Positions 6,966 to 13,378 of a stretch of DNA of 19,941 bases are shown here, one piece after another. The stretch comes from CAZDYP01 sp964509505 (GTDB lineage Bacteria; Chloroflexota; Anaerolineae; JACRMK01). The stretch is from positions 1 through 19,941 of the forward strand of contig CAZDYP010000089.1 of the NCBI GenBank assembly GCA_964509505.1, written 5' to 3'. The notes under the pieces are model-generated. The model was not told where the DNA came from, searched no databases, and saw only the letters and a list, made by a program, of their open reading frames with translations. Every line of letters starts with the position of its first letter. Position 1 is the stretch's first letter. The position numbers were made by a program, and so were the translations under genes.

Positions 6966-8621
6966 ATGGACACAACGGTTCACAATCAACTACTCGCTTA
7001 CTTGCGCCCACTCGGACGCCGTTTGCGTTTGCGCGATAGCAGCGTATGGCTCGCGCGCACGGCATGGCTCGCCTTCGGCGCGTGTGCTATGTTGTTGTTG
7101 CTGGGACGACTGTTGCCCATTGACCACTATCGCGCCGTTGCATTCGCGGTCGTCGTCGTGTGGCTCATCGCGTGGGCAACGTACAGCGTGACGCGACGCA
7201 TGACATTCTTTGCCATCGCGCGGCGCGTGGACGGCGAACTGGATTTGCGTGATCGCCTCTCGACGGCGCTTACCCTCGCAGACCCCAAGCGTCCTGTGCG
7301 CGCCGATTTCGCCGAAGTGTTGATGACGAGTCAGCTTGCTGATGCGTTGCGCGTGGCGCGAGCCATCGTGCCACATGAAGCGTTTCCGATTCACCTCGAG
7401 CGCGCGTGGCTTTGGCGCGCGGCGTTAGCCATCGCGGTTGTGTTGGCGTTGCTGGTTGCACCGAACCCGATGGATGCGGTTATCGCGCAACGCGCACACA
7501 TCGCGCAGACGGCAAAGCTTGAAGCGGAGAAATTGAAGCAGCTCGCGCAAGAGATTGAACAGAACAAGACGCTTGCCCGTGATGAGAAGGAAGCGTTGTT
7601 GCAGCAAATGCGGGAGTTGATTGAACGACTCAAAGCAAACGATGGCGACGCGACGAAGGCGCTGGCTGACCTCGCCAAGTTGCAAGAACAGCTGCGCGCC
7701 CAGCTCGACCCTGCCGCGCAAGCGAAAGCGGCGGCGCTCGACGCGCTCGCGCAACAGCTGGCGCAGCTGGCAAACGCGCAAGAGAAACCAAAGGATGCCG
7801 CGGAAACGGCGAAACTACTAGAACAGCTCGCCGCGCAATTGGAAAAGCTCACGCCCGAACAACGCGCCGCGTTGGCGAGTGCGCTTGAGCGTGCTGCCGC
7901 ACACACAGCCAGCAATGACCCCGAGCTCGCGCGCTCATTGGCGACGTTGGCGCAAGCGGCGCGCAATGAGAATGCTACGGCTGAACAACGCACCCAGCGT
8001 GCCGCACAAGCAGCAGAAGCATTGCGCGAGGCGGCGCGCAATCAAGAGCTGCAACGTGAAGTAGCGCGGGCATTGAATCAAGCGGAGGCGAGCCAGCGCG
8101 TGGTCGCGCAAGCGGCAGGGCAACAAGCACACAGTCAAAATCCCAACTCCCAAATTCCCAATTCCAATCAAGGACAGCAAGCTCAACAACAGGGGCAAGG
8201 CAATCAACAAGGACAAGGCAATCAACAAGGACAAGCACAGGGGCAACAAGTTGGCGGCGGCGGCGGCGCCAATGCGAGCGCGTTACCCCCCAGCACGCGC
8301 ACAGGTACGGCGGGCGCACCCTCAGGTCAGAATCAGCCCTTTGGCACAGGCGAGATAGATTCAGTTTATACGCCCTTCAGCACGGGACAAGGACGCGATG
8401 AGTTTGTGGGCGGGCAACAAACTCAGAGCGGGCAGACGACGACGCAACAGAACAAAACGCCACAACCCGGTGCGAGCGGCCCCTCAGTCGTGCCATACAC
8501 ACAAGTCTATCGCCCATACGCGCAAATCGCAGGGCAGACGATGGAACGCACGTATATTCCAGCAGGTCTGCAAGATTACGTGAAAGAATATTTCAGCGCG
8601 TTAGAACCTACACCGAGGTGA
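6966..8621 (+). CDS. Membrane-anchored coiled-coil protein, DUF4175-like layout
   Basis: The start is the ATG at 6966 (551 residues) with GGAAGGGA just upstream. An earlier in-frame start at 6864 would overlap the permease and read basic nonsense. Two helices lie near 29-50 and 56-76, then a cytoplasmic stretch with RRVDGELDLRDRLSTAL (86-102), and a third helix near 148-165. A charged Ala/Gln/Glu/Lys-rich coiled coil runs from about 175 to 415. The C-terminus is Gln/Asn/Gly-rich and ends in a YTQVYRPYAQIAGQTMERTYI region. The layout of paired helices, an arginine-rich A-x-R-x-D stretch, another helix and a long coiled coil resembles DUF4175 proteins, though I could not confirm membership. It probably scaffolds the envelope complex. 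Two repeats lie in frame near residues 392-421. Confidence 0.85.
   Translation: MDTTVHNQLLAYLRPLGRRLRLRDSSVWLARTAWLAFGACAMLLLLGRLLPIDHYRAVAFAVVVVWLIAWATYSVTRRMTFFAIARRVDGELDLRDRLSTALTLADPKRPVRADFAEVLMTSQLADALRVARAIVPHEAFPIHLERAWLWRAALAIAVVLALLVAPNPMDAVIAQRAHIAQTAKLEAEKLKQLAQEIEQNKTLARDEKEALLQQMRELIERLKANDGDATKALADLAKLQEQLRAQLDPAAQAKAAALDALAQQLAQLANAQEKPKDAAETAKLLEQLAAQLEKLTPEQRAALASALERAAAHTASNDPELARSLATLAQAARNENATAEQRTQRAAQAAEALREAARNQELQREVARALNQAEASQRVVAQAAGQQAHSQNPNSQIPNSNQGQQAQQQGQGNQQGQGNQQGQAQGQQVGGGGGANASALPPSTRTGTAGAPSGQNQPFGTGEIDSVYTPFSTGQGRDEFVGGQQTQSGQTTTQQNKTPQPGASGPSVVPYTQVYRPYAQIAGQTMERTYIPAGLQDYVKEYFSALEPTPR
8139..8169. repeat. Word-like repeat in frame inside the coiled-coil gene
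   Basis: The stretch is made of CCCAA, TTCC and AATC words (start AATCCCAACTCCCAAATTCC). It encodes N-P-N-S-Q-I-P-N-S-N at residues 392-401. It breaks from the GC-rich codon use around it and looks like the AATTGGGAATTGG-style spacer repeats seen in related genomes, here in reverse orientation. It lies at the junction between the coiled coil and the Gln-rich tail, where an insertion would be tolerated. Confidence 0.55.
8193..8228. repeat. Two 18-nt tandem units coding G-Q-G-N-Q-Q
   Basis: Units at 8193-8210 and 8211-8228 are identical except for one third-position change and encode GQGNQQ twice. A degenerate continuation codes GQAQGQQ. This is a slippage-prone minisatellite inside the coiled-coil protein gene, giving a disordered Gln/Gly tail. 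Confidence 0.8.
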
Positions 8622-8627
8622 ACAGCT

Positions 8628-9263
8628 ATGGCAATTACGCTGGACGATGTATTGAGACTTCTGTTGTCAATCGTGTTGGGCGGATTGGTCGGCGCCGAGC
8701 GGGAAGTGCGCGACAAATCGGCGGGTTTCCGCACGATGATCTTTATCTGTGCAGGCGCAGCGTTGTTCACCATCGTTGGGGAGAAGGTGGGCGGCGGCGA
8801 CAATGCCACTCGCATCATTGCAAACATCGTCACGGGCGTCGGCTTCTTGGGCGCGGGCGTCATCATGCGCGATGGGGGACGCGTGACAGGCTTGACGACG
8901 GCGGCGATGATTTGGCTGACGGCAGCGTTGGGCATGGGCGTGGGCAGCGGCTATTATGTTTTCTCCACCGTCGCAACAGCCATCATGCTCGTGGTGATGT
9001 GGTTCTTTCCGCGCGTCGAGGCGTGGCTGGACAACCGGCAAGACCGACGCACCTATGAGTTGGTCTTTGCGATTGACCTCGACAAACCAGAGCGTCTGGA
9101 AGCGACGTTTCAGCAATGCGGTTTACAGGCGCGTCGCCGCGCCCAAACCAAGCAGGGCAAGCACATGAGCTGTGCGTGGATTGTCCATGGCGCACCCGAG
9201 CAGCATGAGCGACTGATCAAACTCTTGCTGGCTGATGCAGAGATTCTCGAATTGCGACATTAG
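8628..9263 (+). CDS. MgtC/SapB family membrane protein
   Basis: This 211-residue protein has the MgtC domain: GGLVGAEREVRDKSAGFRTM (18-37), then NIVTGVGFLGAGVIMRDGG (66-84) and VTGLTTAAMIWLTAALGMGVG. Four helices cover residues 7-25, 37-52, 65-82 and 90-130. They are followed by a cytoplasmic C-terminal domain of about 80 residues with alternating strands and helices, possibly a regulatory ACT-like fold. Family members affect magnesium homeostasis, envelope ATPase activity and virulence in other bacteria. Their transport activity is disputed. The ATG lies 6 nt after the stop of the upstream gene, with AGG at 8616-8618, so translation is probably coupled. A 15-bp hairpin lies 3 nt after the stop. 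Confidence 0.93.
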   Translation: MAITLDDVLRLLLSIVLGGLVGAEREVRDKSAGFRTMIFICAGAALFTIVGEKVGGGDNATRIIANIVTGVGFLGAGVIMRDGGRVTGLTTAAMIWLTAALGMGVGSGYYVFSTVATAIMLVVMWFFPRVEAWLDNRQDRRTYELVFAIDLDKPERLEATFQQCGLQARRRAQTKQGKHMSCAWIVHGAPEQHERLIKLLLADAEILELRH

Positions 9264-9266
9264 ACG

Positions 9267-9299
9267 AGACCTCACAGGTTTTAGAAACCTGTGAGGTCT
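9267..9299. repeat. Perfect 15-bp palindrome, AGACCTCACAGGTTT
   Basis: AGACCTCACAGGTTT (9267-9281), a TAG loop, and AAACCTGTGAGGTCT (9285-9299) form a perfect stem between MgtC and MoxR. No T-run follows. The same design with different bases lies at 17139-17187, and a half copy lies at 19843-19857. It is therefore a dispersed palindromic element that might also act as a 3'-end stabiliser. Confidence 0.85.
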
Positions 9300-9321
9300 G
9301 ACGCTCCATCTTGACCAACCT

Positions 9322-10311
9322 ATGACATCTACCACTCTCTCCGCCGAACAATTCACGCAGACCGCGCAAGCCATCGAGCATGAAGTGAGCAAAGTCATCG
9401 TCGGGCAGCGCGCCATCGTGCGCCAGACGCTCATCACGTTGCTCGCAGGAGGCAATGCATTGCTCGAAGGCGTGCCCGGTCTCGGCAAGACGATGCTCGT
9501 ACGCACGCTCGCGCAAGTGTTGGACTGTCGCTTCAGCCGCATTCAGTTTACGCCCGACCTGATGCCCGCCGATATCGTCGGCACGAACATTTTGGTTGAA
9601 GATGAACAAAGCCGTCGGCGCTTTCAATTCGAGGCAGGCCCTGTGTTTGCGAATTTGGTGCTTGCCGATGAAATCAATCGCGCGACGCCGAAGACGCAAA
9701 GCGCGATGCTCGAAGTGATGCAGGAGCATAGCGTCACCGTCGCCAAGACAACGCATCGCATGAGCGAACCGTTCTTCGTTCTCGCCACACAAAACCCGCT
9801 TGAGATGGAAGGCACGTATCCATTGCCCGAAGCGCAACTCGACCGCTTCTTCTTCAAGCTGCACGTCGCCTATCCGACGGTGGACGAGCTCGTGACGATT
9901 GCCGACCGCACAACAGGCATGGCGTTGCCGCAACCAGAAAAAGTGGCGGATGGCGCAACCGTGATCGCGATGCAACAGCTCGCGCGCGGCGTGCCGATTG
10001 CGCCGCACGTGACGGCCGCGGCGGCGAAATTGGTGCGTGCGACGCAGCCGCAAGACGACGATGCGCCTCCTATCGTGAAGCGTTACGTCAGTTGGGGCGC
10101 GAGCCCGCGCGGGATGCAAGCGTTGATTCTCGCGGGCAAAATCATCGCGTTGCTCGATGGCCGTTACAACGTCGCCGTCGCTGATTTGCGCGAAGCCGCC
10201 TTGCCCACCTTGCGCCATCGCCTCATCCTCAACTTCGAGGCGCAAGCGGAGGGGGTAACGACGGATAGGATTGTGGGAGACTTGGTGGAACAGGTGATGC
10301 GTGAAGCGTGA
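9322..10311 (+). CDS. MoxR-family AAA+ ATPase
   Basis: This 329-residue cytoplasmic chaperone-like ATPase carries Walker A GVPGLGKT (50-57), Walker B LVLADEINR (112-120), sensor 1 ATQNP (155-159), the arginine-finger stretch LDRFFFK (173-179) and a sensor-2-like GASPRG near 259. It also has the MoxR helical insert pattern (FTPDLMPADIVG near 77-87). All key residues are present. Known family behaviour: MoxR proteins act with VWA-domain partners, often encoded downstream, to insert metals or remodel complexes. Here a DUF58 protein, a BatA-like VWA protein and a double-VWA protein follow. There is no clear ribosome-binding site before the ATG. A palindrome ends 22 nt upstream, so initiation may be weak or dependent on structure. 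Confidence 0.95.
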   Translation: MTSTTLSAEQFTQTAQAIEHEVSKVIVGQRAIVRQTLITLLAGGNALLEGVPGLGKTMLVRTLAQVLDCRFSRIQFTPDLMPADIVGTNILVEDEQSRRRFQFEAGPVFANLVLADEINRATPKTQSAMLEVMQEHSVTVAKTTHRMSEPFFVLATQNPLEMEGTYPLPEAQLDRFFFKLHVAYPTVDELVTIADRTTGMALPQPEKVADGATVIAMQQLARGVPIAPHVTAAAAKLVRATQPQDDDAPPIVKRYVSWGASPRGMQALILAGKIIALLDGRYNVAVADLREAALPTLRHRLILNFEAQAEGVTTDRIVGDLVEQVMREA

Positions 10312-10403
10312 AGCATCTGTTGGCATAGGAGTTGAACTTCGCCATCAGTGGGTTGGAGAGTGATGAAGGTTCAAAAATAGTACGGGTATGGAGCGCCGGT
10401 GCA

Positions 10404-10449
10404 GGACAAGTTTTTAACTTGTCCACGTGGGCAAGTTGCAAACTGGTCC
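10404..10449. repeat. Perfect GGACAAGTT palindrome plus a degenerate neighbour
   Basis: GGACAAGTT (10404-10412), loop TTT, and AACTTGTCC (10416-10424) form a perfect 9-bp stem. It matches the inverse of the 1782-1836 repeats. A degenerate partner, GGGCAAGTTGCAAACTGGTCC followed by TAC, lies at 10429-10452. Both sit in the 203-nt spacer between MoxR and DUF58. I see no gene in this spacer and no persuasive promoter. AT-rich sequence at 10464-10480 may hold one. Confidence 0.75.
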
Positions 10450-10514
10450 TACACCCGTCGTAATGGAATTAATTTCTTACACTTCAGCAACTTCCGAACC
10501 ATCATTAGATGTGA

Positions 10515-11405
10515 ATGTCAGAGTCATTGTTATCCCCCTCTTTTCTTACGCTGCTCGACCGCCTCACGCTCGTGACGCGGCGCGCGCGCGTCGGCGCGTT
10601 CAAGGGCGAGCGTCGCAGTCCACGACACGGCGGCAGCGTCGAGTTCGCGGACTTCCGCGAATACGCGCCCGGCGACGATTTTCGTCAGATTGATTGGAAT
10701 GCATACGCGCGCTTGGAGCGATTATTCTTGCGCTTGTTCATCGAGGAGGAAGACGCAACCATTCACATCATCGTGGATGCCAGCGCGAGCATGAACTGGG
10801 GCGAGCCTGCGAAATGGCAATACGCGCAACGCGTCGCCGCTGCCTTAGGCTACGTGGCGCTGATTGGGATGGATCGGTTGGTCGGTGCGGCAGTGGGCGG
10901 ACGACCCCAAGGGTTCGCCCCTACGCTATTCCCTCCGCATCGCGGCAAACACCAAGCACAAGCGTGGTTCGATTGGCTGACAAAGTTGCAACCATCGGGT
11001 GAGGCATCACCCGCAAAAGCGTTGGCGCAATACGCGGCACAGACACGGCGCGTGGGCCTGCTCGTCGTCATCAGCGACTTAATGGATTCTGAGTGGCGCG
11101 AGGGTATTGGCTTGCTCGCGCAACGCCGTTACGAAATTTCGGCGCTGCATCTGTTGTCGCCTGAAGAGCTCAATCCCACGCTCGAAGGCGACTTGAGGTT
11201 GTTGGACAGCGAAACAAACCACGCCGTCGAAATTACCGCCGACTTCGATTTGCTCTCGCGGTATCGCGCGCGGGCGCAAATATGGCGGGACGAATGGCAA
11301 CAGGTTTGCGCCGCACGCGCCATCCACTACGCGCCGATTGAAACGTCGTTGCCGTTTGAAGAACTCGTGTTGTCGTTCTTGCGACGACGAGGCATCTTGA
11401 AGTAA
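10515..11405 (+). CDS. DUF58 domain protein with VWA-like metal site
   Basis: This 296-residue soluble protein contains the DUF58 signature: SVEFADFREYAPGDDFRQID (41-60), then WNAYARLERLFLRLFIEEE. It continues into a VWA-like fold with a MIDAS motif D88-x-S90-x-S92 in IIVDASASM. DUF58 proteins are the standard partners encoded next to MoxR ATPases, and the MIDAS site should bind Mg2+ or another divalent ion at a protein interface. There is no signal peptide. The usual N-terminal two-helix anchor of longer DUF58 proteins is absent, so this is the short cytoplasmic form. A repeat-derived stretch RPQGFAPT (130-137) sits between a VWA helix and the next strand. Start: ATG at 10515 with only a weak upstream purine stretch. 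Confidence 0.93.
   Translation: MSESLLSPSFLTLLDRLTLVTRRARVGAFKGERRSPRHGGSVEFADFREYAPGDDFRQIDWNAYARLERLFLRLFIEEEDATIHIIVDASASMNWGEPAKWQYAQRVAAALGYVALIGMDRLVGAAVGGRPQGFAPTLFPPHRGKHQAQAWFDWLTKLQPSGEASPAKALAQYAAQTRRVGLLVVISDLMDSEWREGIGLLAQRRYEISALHLLSPEELNPTLEGDLRLLDSETNHAVEITADFDLLSRYRARAQIWRDEWQQVCAARAIHYAPIETSLPFEELVLSFLRRRGILK
10895..10924. repeat. Palindromic repeat in frame inside the DUF58 gene
   Basis: The element reads GGGCGGACGACCCCAAGG and then GTTCGCCCCTAC. Its arms GGGCG and CGCCC, with inner ACCC and GGGT, make an imperfect hairpin. Its right end, CGCCCCTAC, matches the style of GGGGCGAACCC spacer repeats known from Chloroflexota and cyanobacteria (general knowledge, not searched). 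It encodes GGRPQGFAPT without disturbing the frame. Confidence 0.6.
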
Positions 11406-11406
11406 T

Positions 11407-11453
11407 CAGCGTTCAGTGTTGAGCGTCCAGCGCTCACTGAACACTGAACACTG
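11407..11453. repeat. Imperfect inverted repeat built of CTGAACA words
   Basis: CAGCGTTCAGTGTTGAGCG (11407-11425) pairs imperfectly with CGCTCACTGAACACTGAACA and on to 11453. The right arm is a heptamer-like tandem (ACTGAAC units) and continues loosely as GTTCACCGTTCAC up to 11473. It fills the 75-nt spacer between DUF58 and the BatA-like gene. There is no clear Shine-Dalgarno sequence between it and the next ATG. Confidence 0.65.
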
Positions 11454-11480
11454 TTCCTTGTTCACCGTTCACTCGTCATA

Positions 11481-13361
11481 ATGAACTTCCTTGCTCCCCT
11501 CGCTTTCGCTCTCGCCGCACTCTTGCCCATCATCATCGCGCTCTACTTCCTCAAGCTGCGGCGCATGGAGCAACGTATCTCGTCCACCTATTTGTGGCGC
11601 ACGCTCGTGCGCGACACGGCGGCGAATGCGCCCTGGCAACGGCTGCGCCCCAACATGCTGATGTTTTTGCAGTTGCTGTTTCTCGCTGCGCTCATCATCG
11701 CATTGGCGCGCCCGTTCACGTGGAGCGACACCGCTGCGGGGTCGCATCTCATCCTCGTCATAGATACCTCGCCCAGCATGAACGCGACCGATGTGAAACC
11801 GTCACGCCTCGCCGAAGCCGTCGCCATCGCGCGACGAATGATTGATAGTCTTCCATCATCATCACGCGCCACCCTCATCACGGCTGGCGCGCAATCTCCA
11901 ATCTTCAATCTTCAATCTTCAATCTCCGCTATATCCAGCGCCGATTTACCTTCTGCCCTCACCATCGCCTCCGCCATCGCCGCGCGTGAACCCGACAGTG
12001 AAATCGTGATTTTGTCGGATGGGCATGTCGCATTGCAGCCTGTGACGTTGCCGAGTCGTGCGCGCTTTGTGTCCATCGGTAACAGCAATCACAATCAAGC
12101 CATCGGCGCATTCTCGGCGCAGCGCGAAGCAGGCGGGCGCCATCTCACCGCGTTTGCGCAGCTCGTCAATTATGGCGCTCAAGCGGTGTCGCGTCGTCTC
12201 GTCCTCTATGCTGATGGGCGCGTGTGGACGGCGCGCGACGTGATGCTGGCGTCTAATCAGGCGCAAGCCGTCACGTTTGCAGGCTTGCCGCTCGATGCGC
12301 ATATCTTTGAAGCGCACTTGGAAGGCGACGATATGCTTGCCTTGGATGATCGCGCGTATGTCGTGCCGCCCTCCAATCAAAAAATTTCTGTGCGCGTCGT
12401 CACCACAGGCAACCGCTTTCTCGAAACCGCCTTGCGACTTATGCCCAATGTCGTTATCGCATTTCAATCTCCCATCTCTTATACCCAATCGCCAACTGCC
12501 AACTTCCACCTCACCATCTTCGATTCCTTCGTCCCCACGACCACATTGCCAATGGGCAACCTGCTCTTCATCGCCCCCTTGCGCGCCACAGAACTATTTT
12601 CGGTGACGGGCAGCGTCGAAGCGCCTGTGCCTGTGCCTGTCGTCGGCGACGACCCCATCTTGCGTTACGTGGATTTGCGCGACGTGACGATACAAGCTGC
12701 CACACGGGCGCCGCTGCCCAGCTGGGCGCGTGCGGTCATCATGGACAGCAAAAGCAGTGCGCCGTTGTTGATGATGGGTGAGCAAGGCAACAGACACCTT
12801 GGTATCCTCGCGTTCGATTTGCGTCACAGTGATTTGCCGTTGCGGGTGGCGTTTCCGTTGCTGATGGCAAACTTGTTGGATGCGTTGGCGTCGGGTAGCG
12901 TCACGAATGTGCCGACGAGCGTGGAAGTTGGACATGCGTTTGCGATACTCGCGCCCGCACAGGCAACGGCTGCCATCGTGCGCGCACCCAATGGGCAAAC
13001 ACAACGCCTGACGCCGCAAGAGGGTCGTGTGGTCTTTGACCAAACGCATCAATTGGGTGTGTATGAATTGATGTGGGAGGGGAGAGACGTTGCGGCGCAA
13101 CGTCTCTACGTGGTGGTCAATTTGTTCAATCCCGACGAATCGGACATCACGCCGCGCGAGACGTTGCCGATTGTCGGCGCGGGTAACGTTAGTGGGCAAG
13201 CGTTGCCACGCGCGCGCGAGGAGTGGTGGCGACCGCTGGCGTGGTTGGCGTTGGCGTTGCTCGTGGCGGAATGGTTGTGGGCGTATCGAGGGAATCTCGT
13301 GCAGGTGGTAGAATGGGGTAAAACATTGTGGCAGCAACACAGCGCAATTCGCAAACTGTAA
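11481..13361 (+). CDS. BatA-like VWA membrane protein
   Basis: This 626-residue protein begins with an aerotolerance-regulator (BatA) N-terminal domain: helix 2-24, the LYFLKLRRMEQRISSTYLWR stretch (21-40), and a second helix 59-76 ending in ALARPF. A VWA domain follows from about 88, with the MIDAS motif D95-x-S97-x-S99 in LVIDTSPSM. A large extracytoplasmic beta-rich middle comes next, and a C-terminal helix lies near 582-604. The VWA domain should face outward and bind a divalent ion. BatA-type proteins work with MoxR in aerotolerance and envelope integrity in the Bacteroides and Leptospira literature. Two repeats are embedded in frame (residues 138-149 and about 535-543). No Shine-Dalgarno is visible. 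The ATG was chosen because the BatA N-terminal helix starts there. Confidence 0.92.
   Translation: MNFLAPLAFALAALLPIIIALYFLKLRRMEQRISSTYLWRTLVRDTAANAPWQRLRPNMLMFLQLLFLAALIIALARPFTWSDTAAGSHLILVIDTSPSMNATDVKPSRLAEAVAIARRMIDSLPSSSRATLITAGAQSPIFNLQSSISAISSADLPSALTIASAIAAREPDSEIVILSDGHVALQPVTLPSRARFVSIGNSNHNQAIGAFSAQREAGGRHLTAFAQLVNYGAQAVSRRLVLYADGRVWTARDVMLASNQAQAVTFAGLPLDAHIFEAHLEGDDMLALDDRAYVVPPSNQKISVRVVTTGNRFLETALRLMPNVVIAFQSPISYTQSPTANFHLTIFDSFVPTTTLPMGNLLFIAPLRATELFSVTGSVEAPVPVPVVGDDPILRYVDLRDVTIQAATRAPLPSWARAVIMDSKSSAPLLMMGEQGNRHLGILAFDLRHSDLPLRVAFPLLMANLLDALASGSVTNVPTSVEVGHAFAILAPAQATAAIVRAPNGQTQRLTPQEGRVVFDQTHQLGVYELMWEGRDVAAQRLYVVVNLFNPDESDITPRETLPIVGAGNVSGQALPRAREEWWRPLAWLALALLVAEWLWAYRGNLVQVVEWGKTLWQQHSAIRKL
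11892..11927. repeat. CAATCTT heptamer array in frame inside the BatA-like gene
   Basis: Twelve codons starting at residue 138 are built from CAATCTCC and repeated CAATCTT words (start CAATCTCCAATCTTCAATCT). They encode Q-S-P-I-F-N-L-Q-S-S-I-S. The heptamer does not divide by three, so the peptide looks irregular while the DNA is regular. That points to a DNA-level repeat inside a gene. Surrounding codons are much more GC-rich. It sits in a surface-loop position of the VWA domain. Confidence 0.7.
13083..13107. repeat. Perfect 11-bp palindrome in frame, AGAGACGTTGC
   Basis: AGAGACGTTGC (13083-13093), loop GGC, and GCAACGTCTCT (13097-13107) lie inside the BatA-like gene and encode G-R-D-V-A-A-Q-R-L near residues 535-543. 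AGAGACGTTGC-type palindromes followed by AC are a familiar spacer repeat in cyanobacteria and Chloroflexota (general knowledge). A perfect 11-bp stem is hard to explain by coding constraint alone. Confidence 0.8.
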
Positions 13362-13378
13362 GACCAGAAGGAGTGTTT

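Noticed and set aside
6361..7191. A 276-codon plus-strand frame over the permease and the next gene
   Set aside because: It reads Cys/His/Arg-rich sequence without membrane helices, and it overlaps two genes with clear family or topology signals.
9267..9299. Intrinsic terminator after MgtC
   Set aside because: The stem is strong but no T-run follows on either strand, and MoxR begins only 22 nt later. Kept as a repeat.
9217..10326. A 369-codon minus-strand open frame opposite MoxR
   Set aside because: It is very rich in His and Arg with no recognisable domain, and it mirrors a gene with complete AAA+ motifs. It is an antisense shadow of a GC-rich gene.
11892..11927. CRISPR-like array
   Set aside because: The units are 7 nt and contiguous without spacers, and lie inside an open reading frame. 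It is a simple-sequence repeat.
12594..13340. A 248-codon minus-strand frame opposite the BatA-like gene
   Set aside because: The composition is Arg/His/Gln-rich nonsense. The sense strand has the domain evidence.
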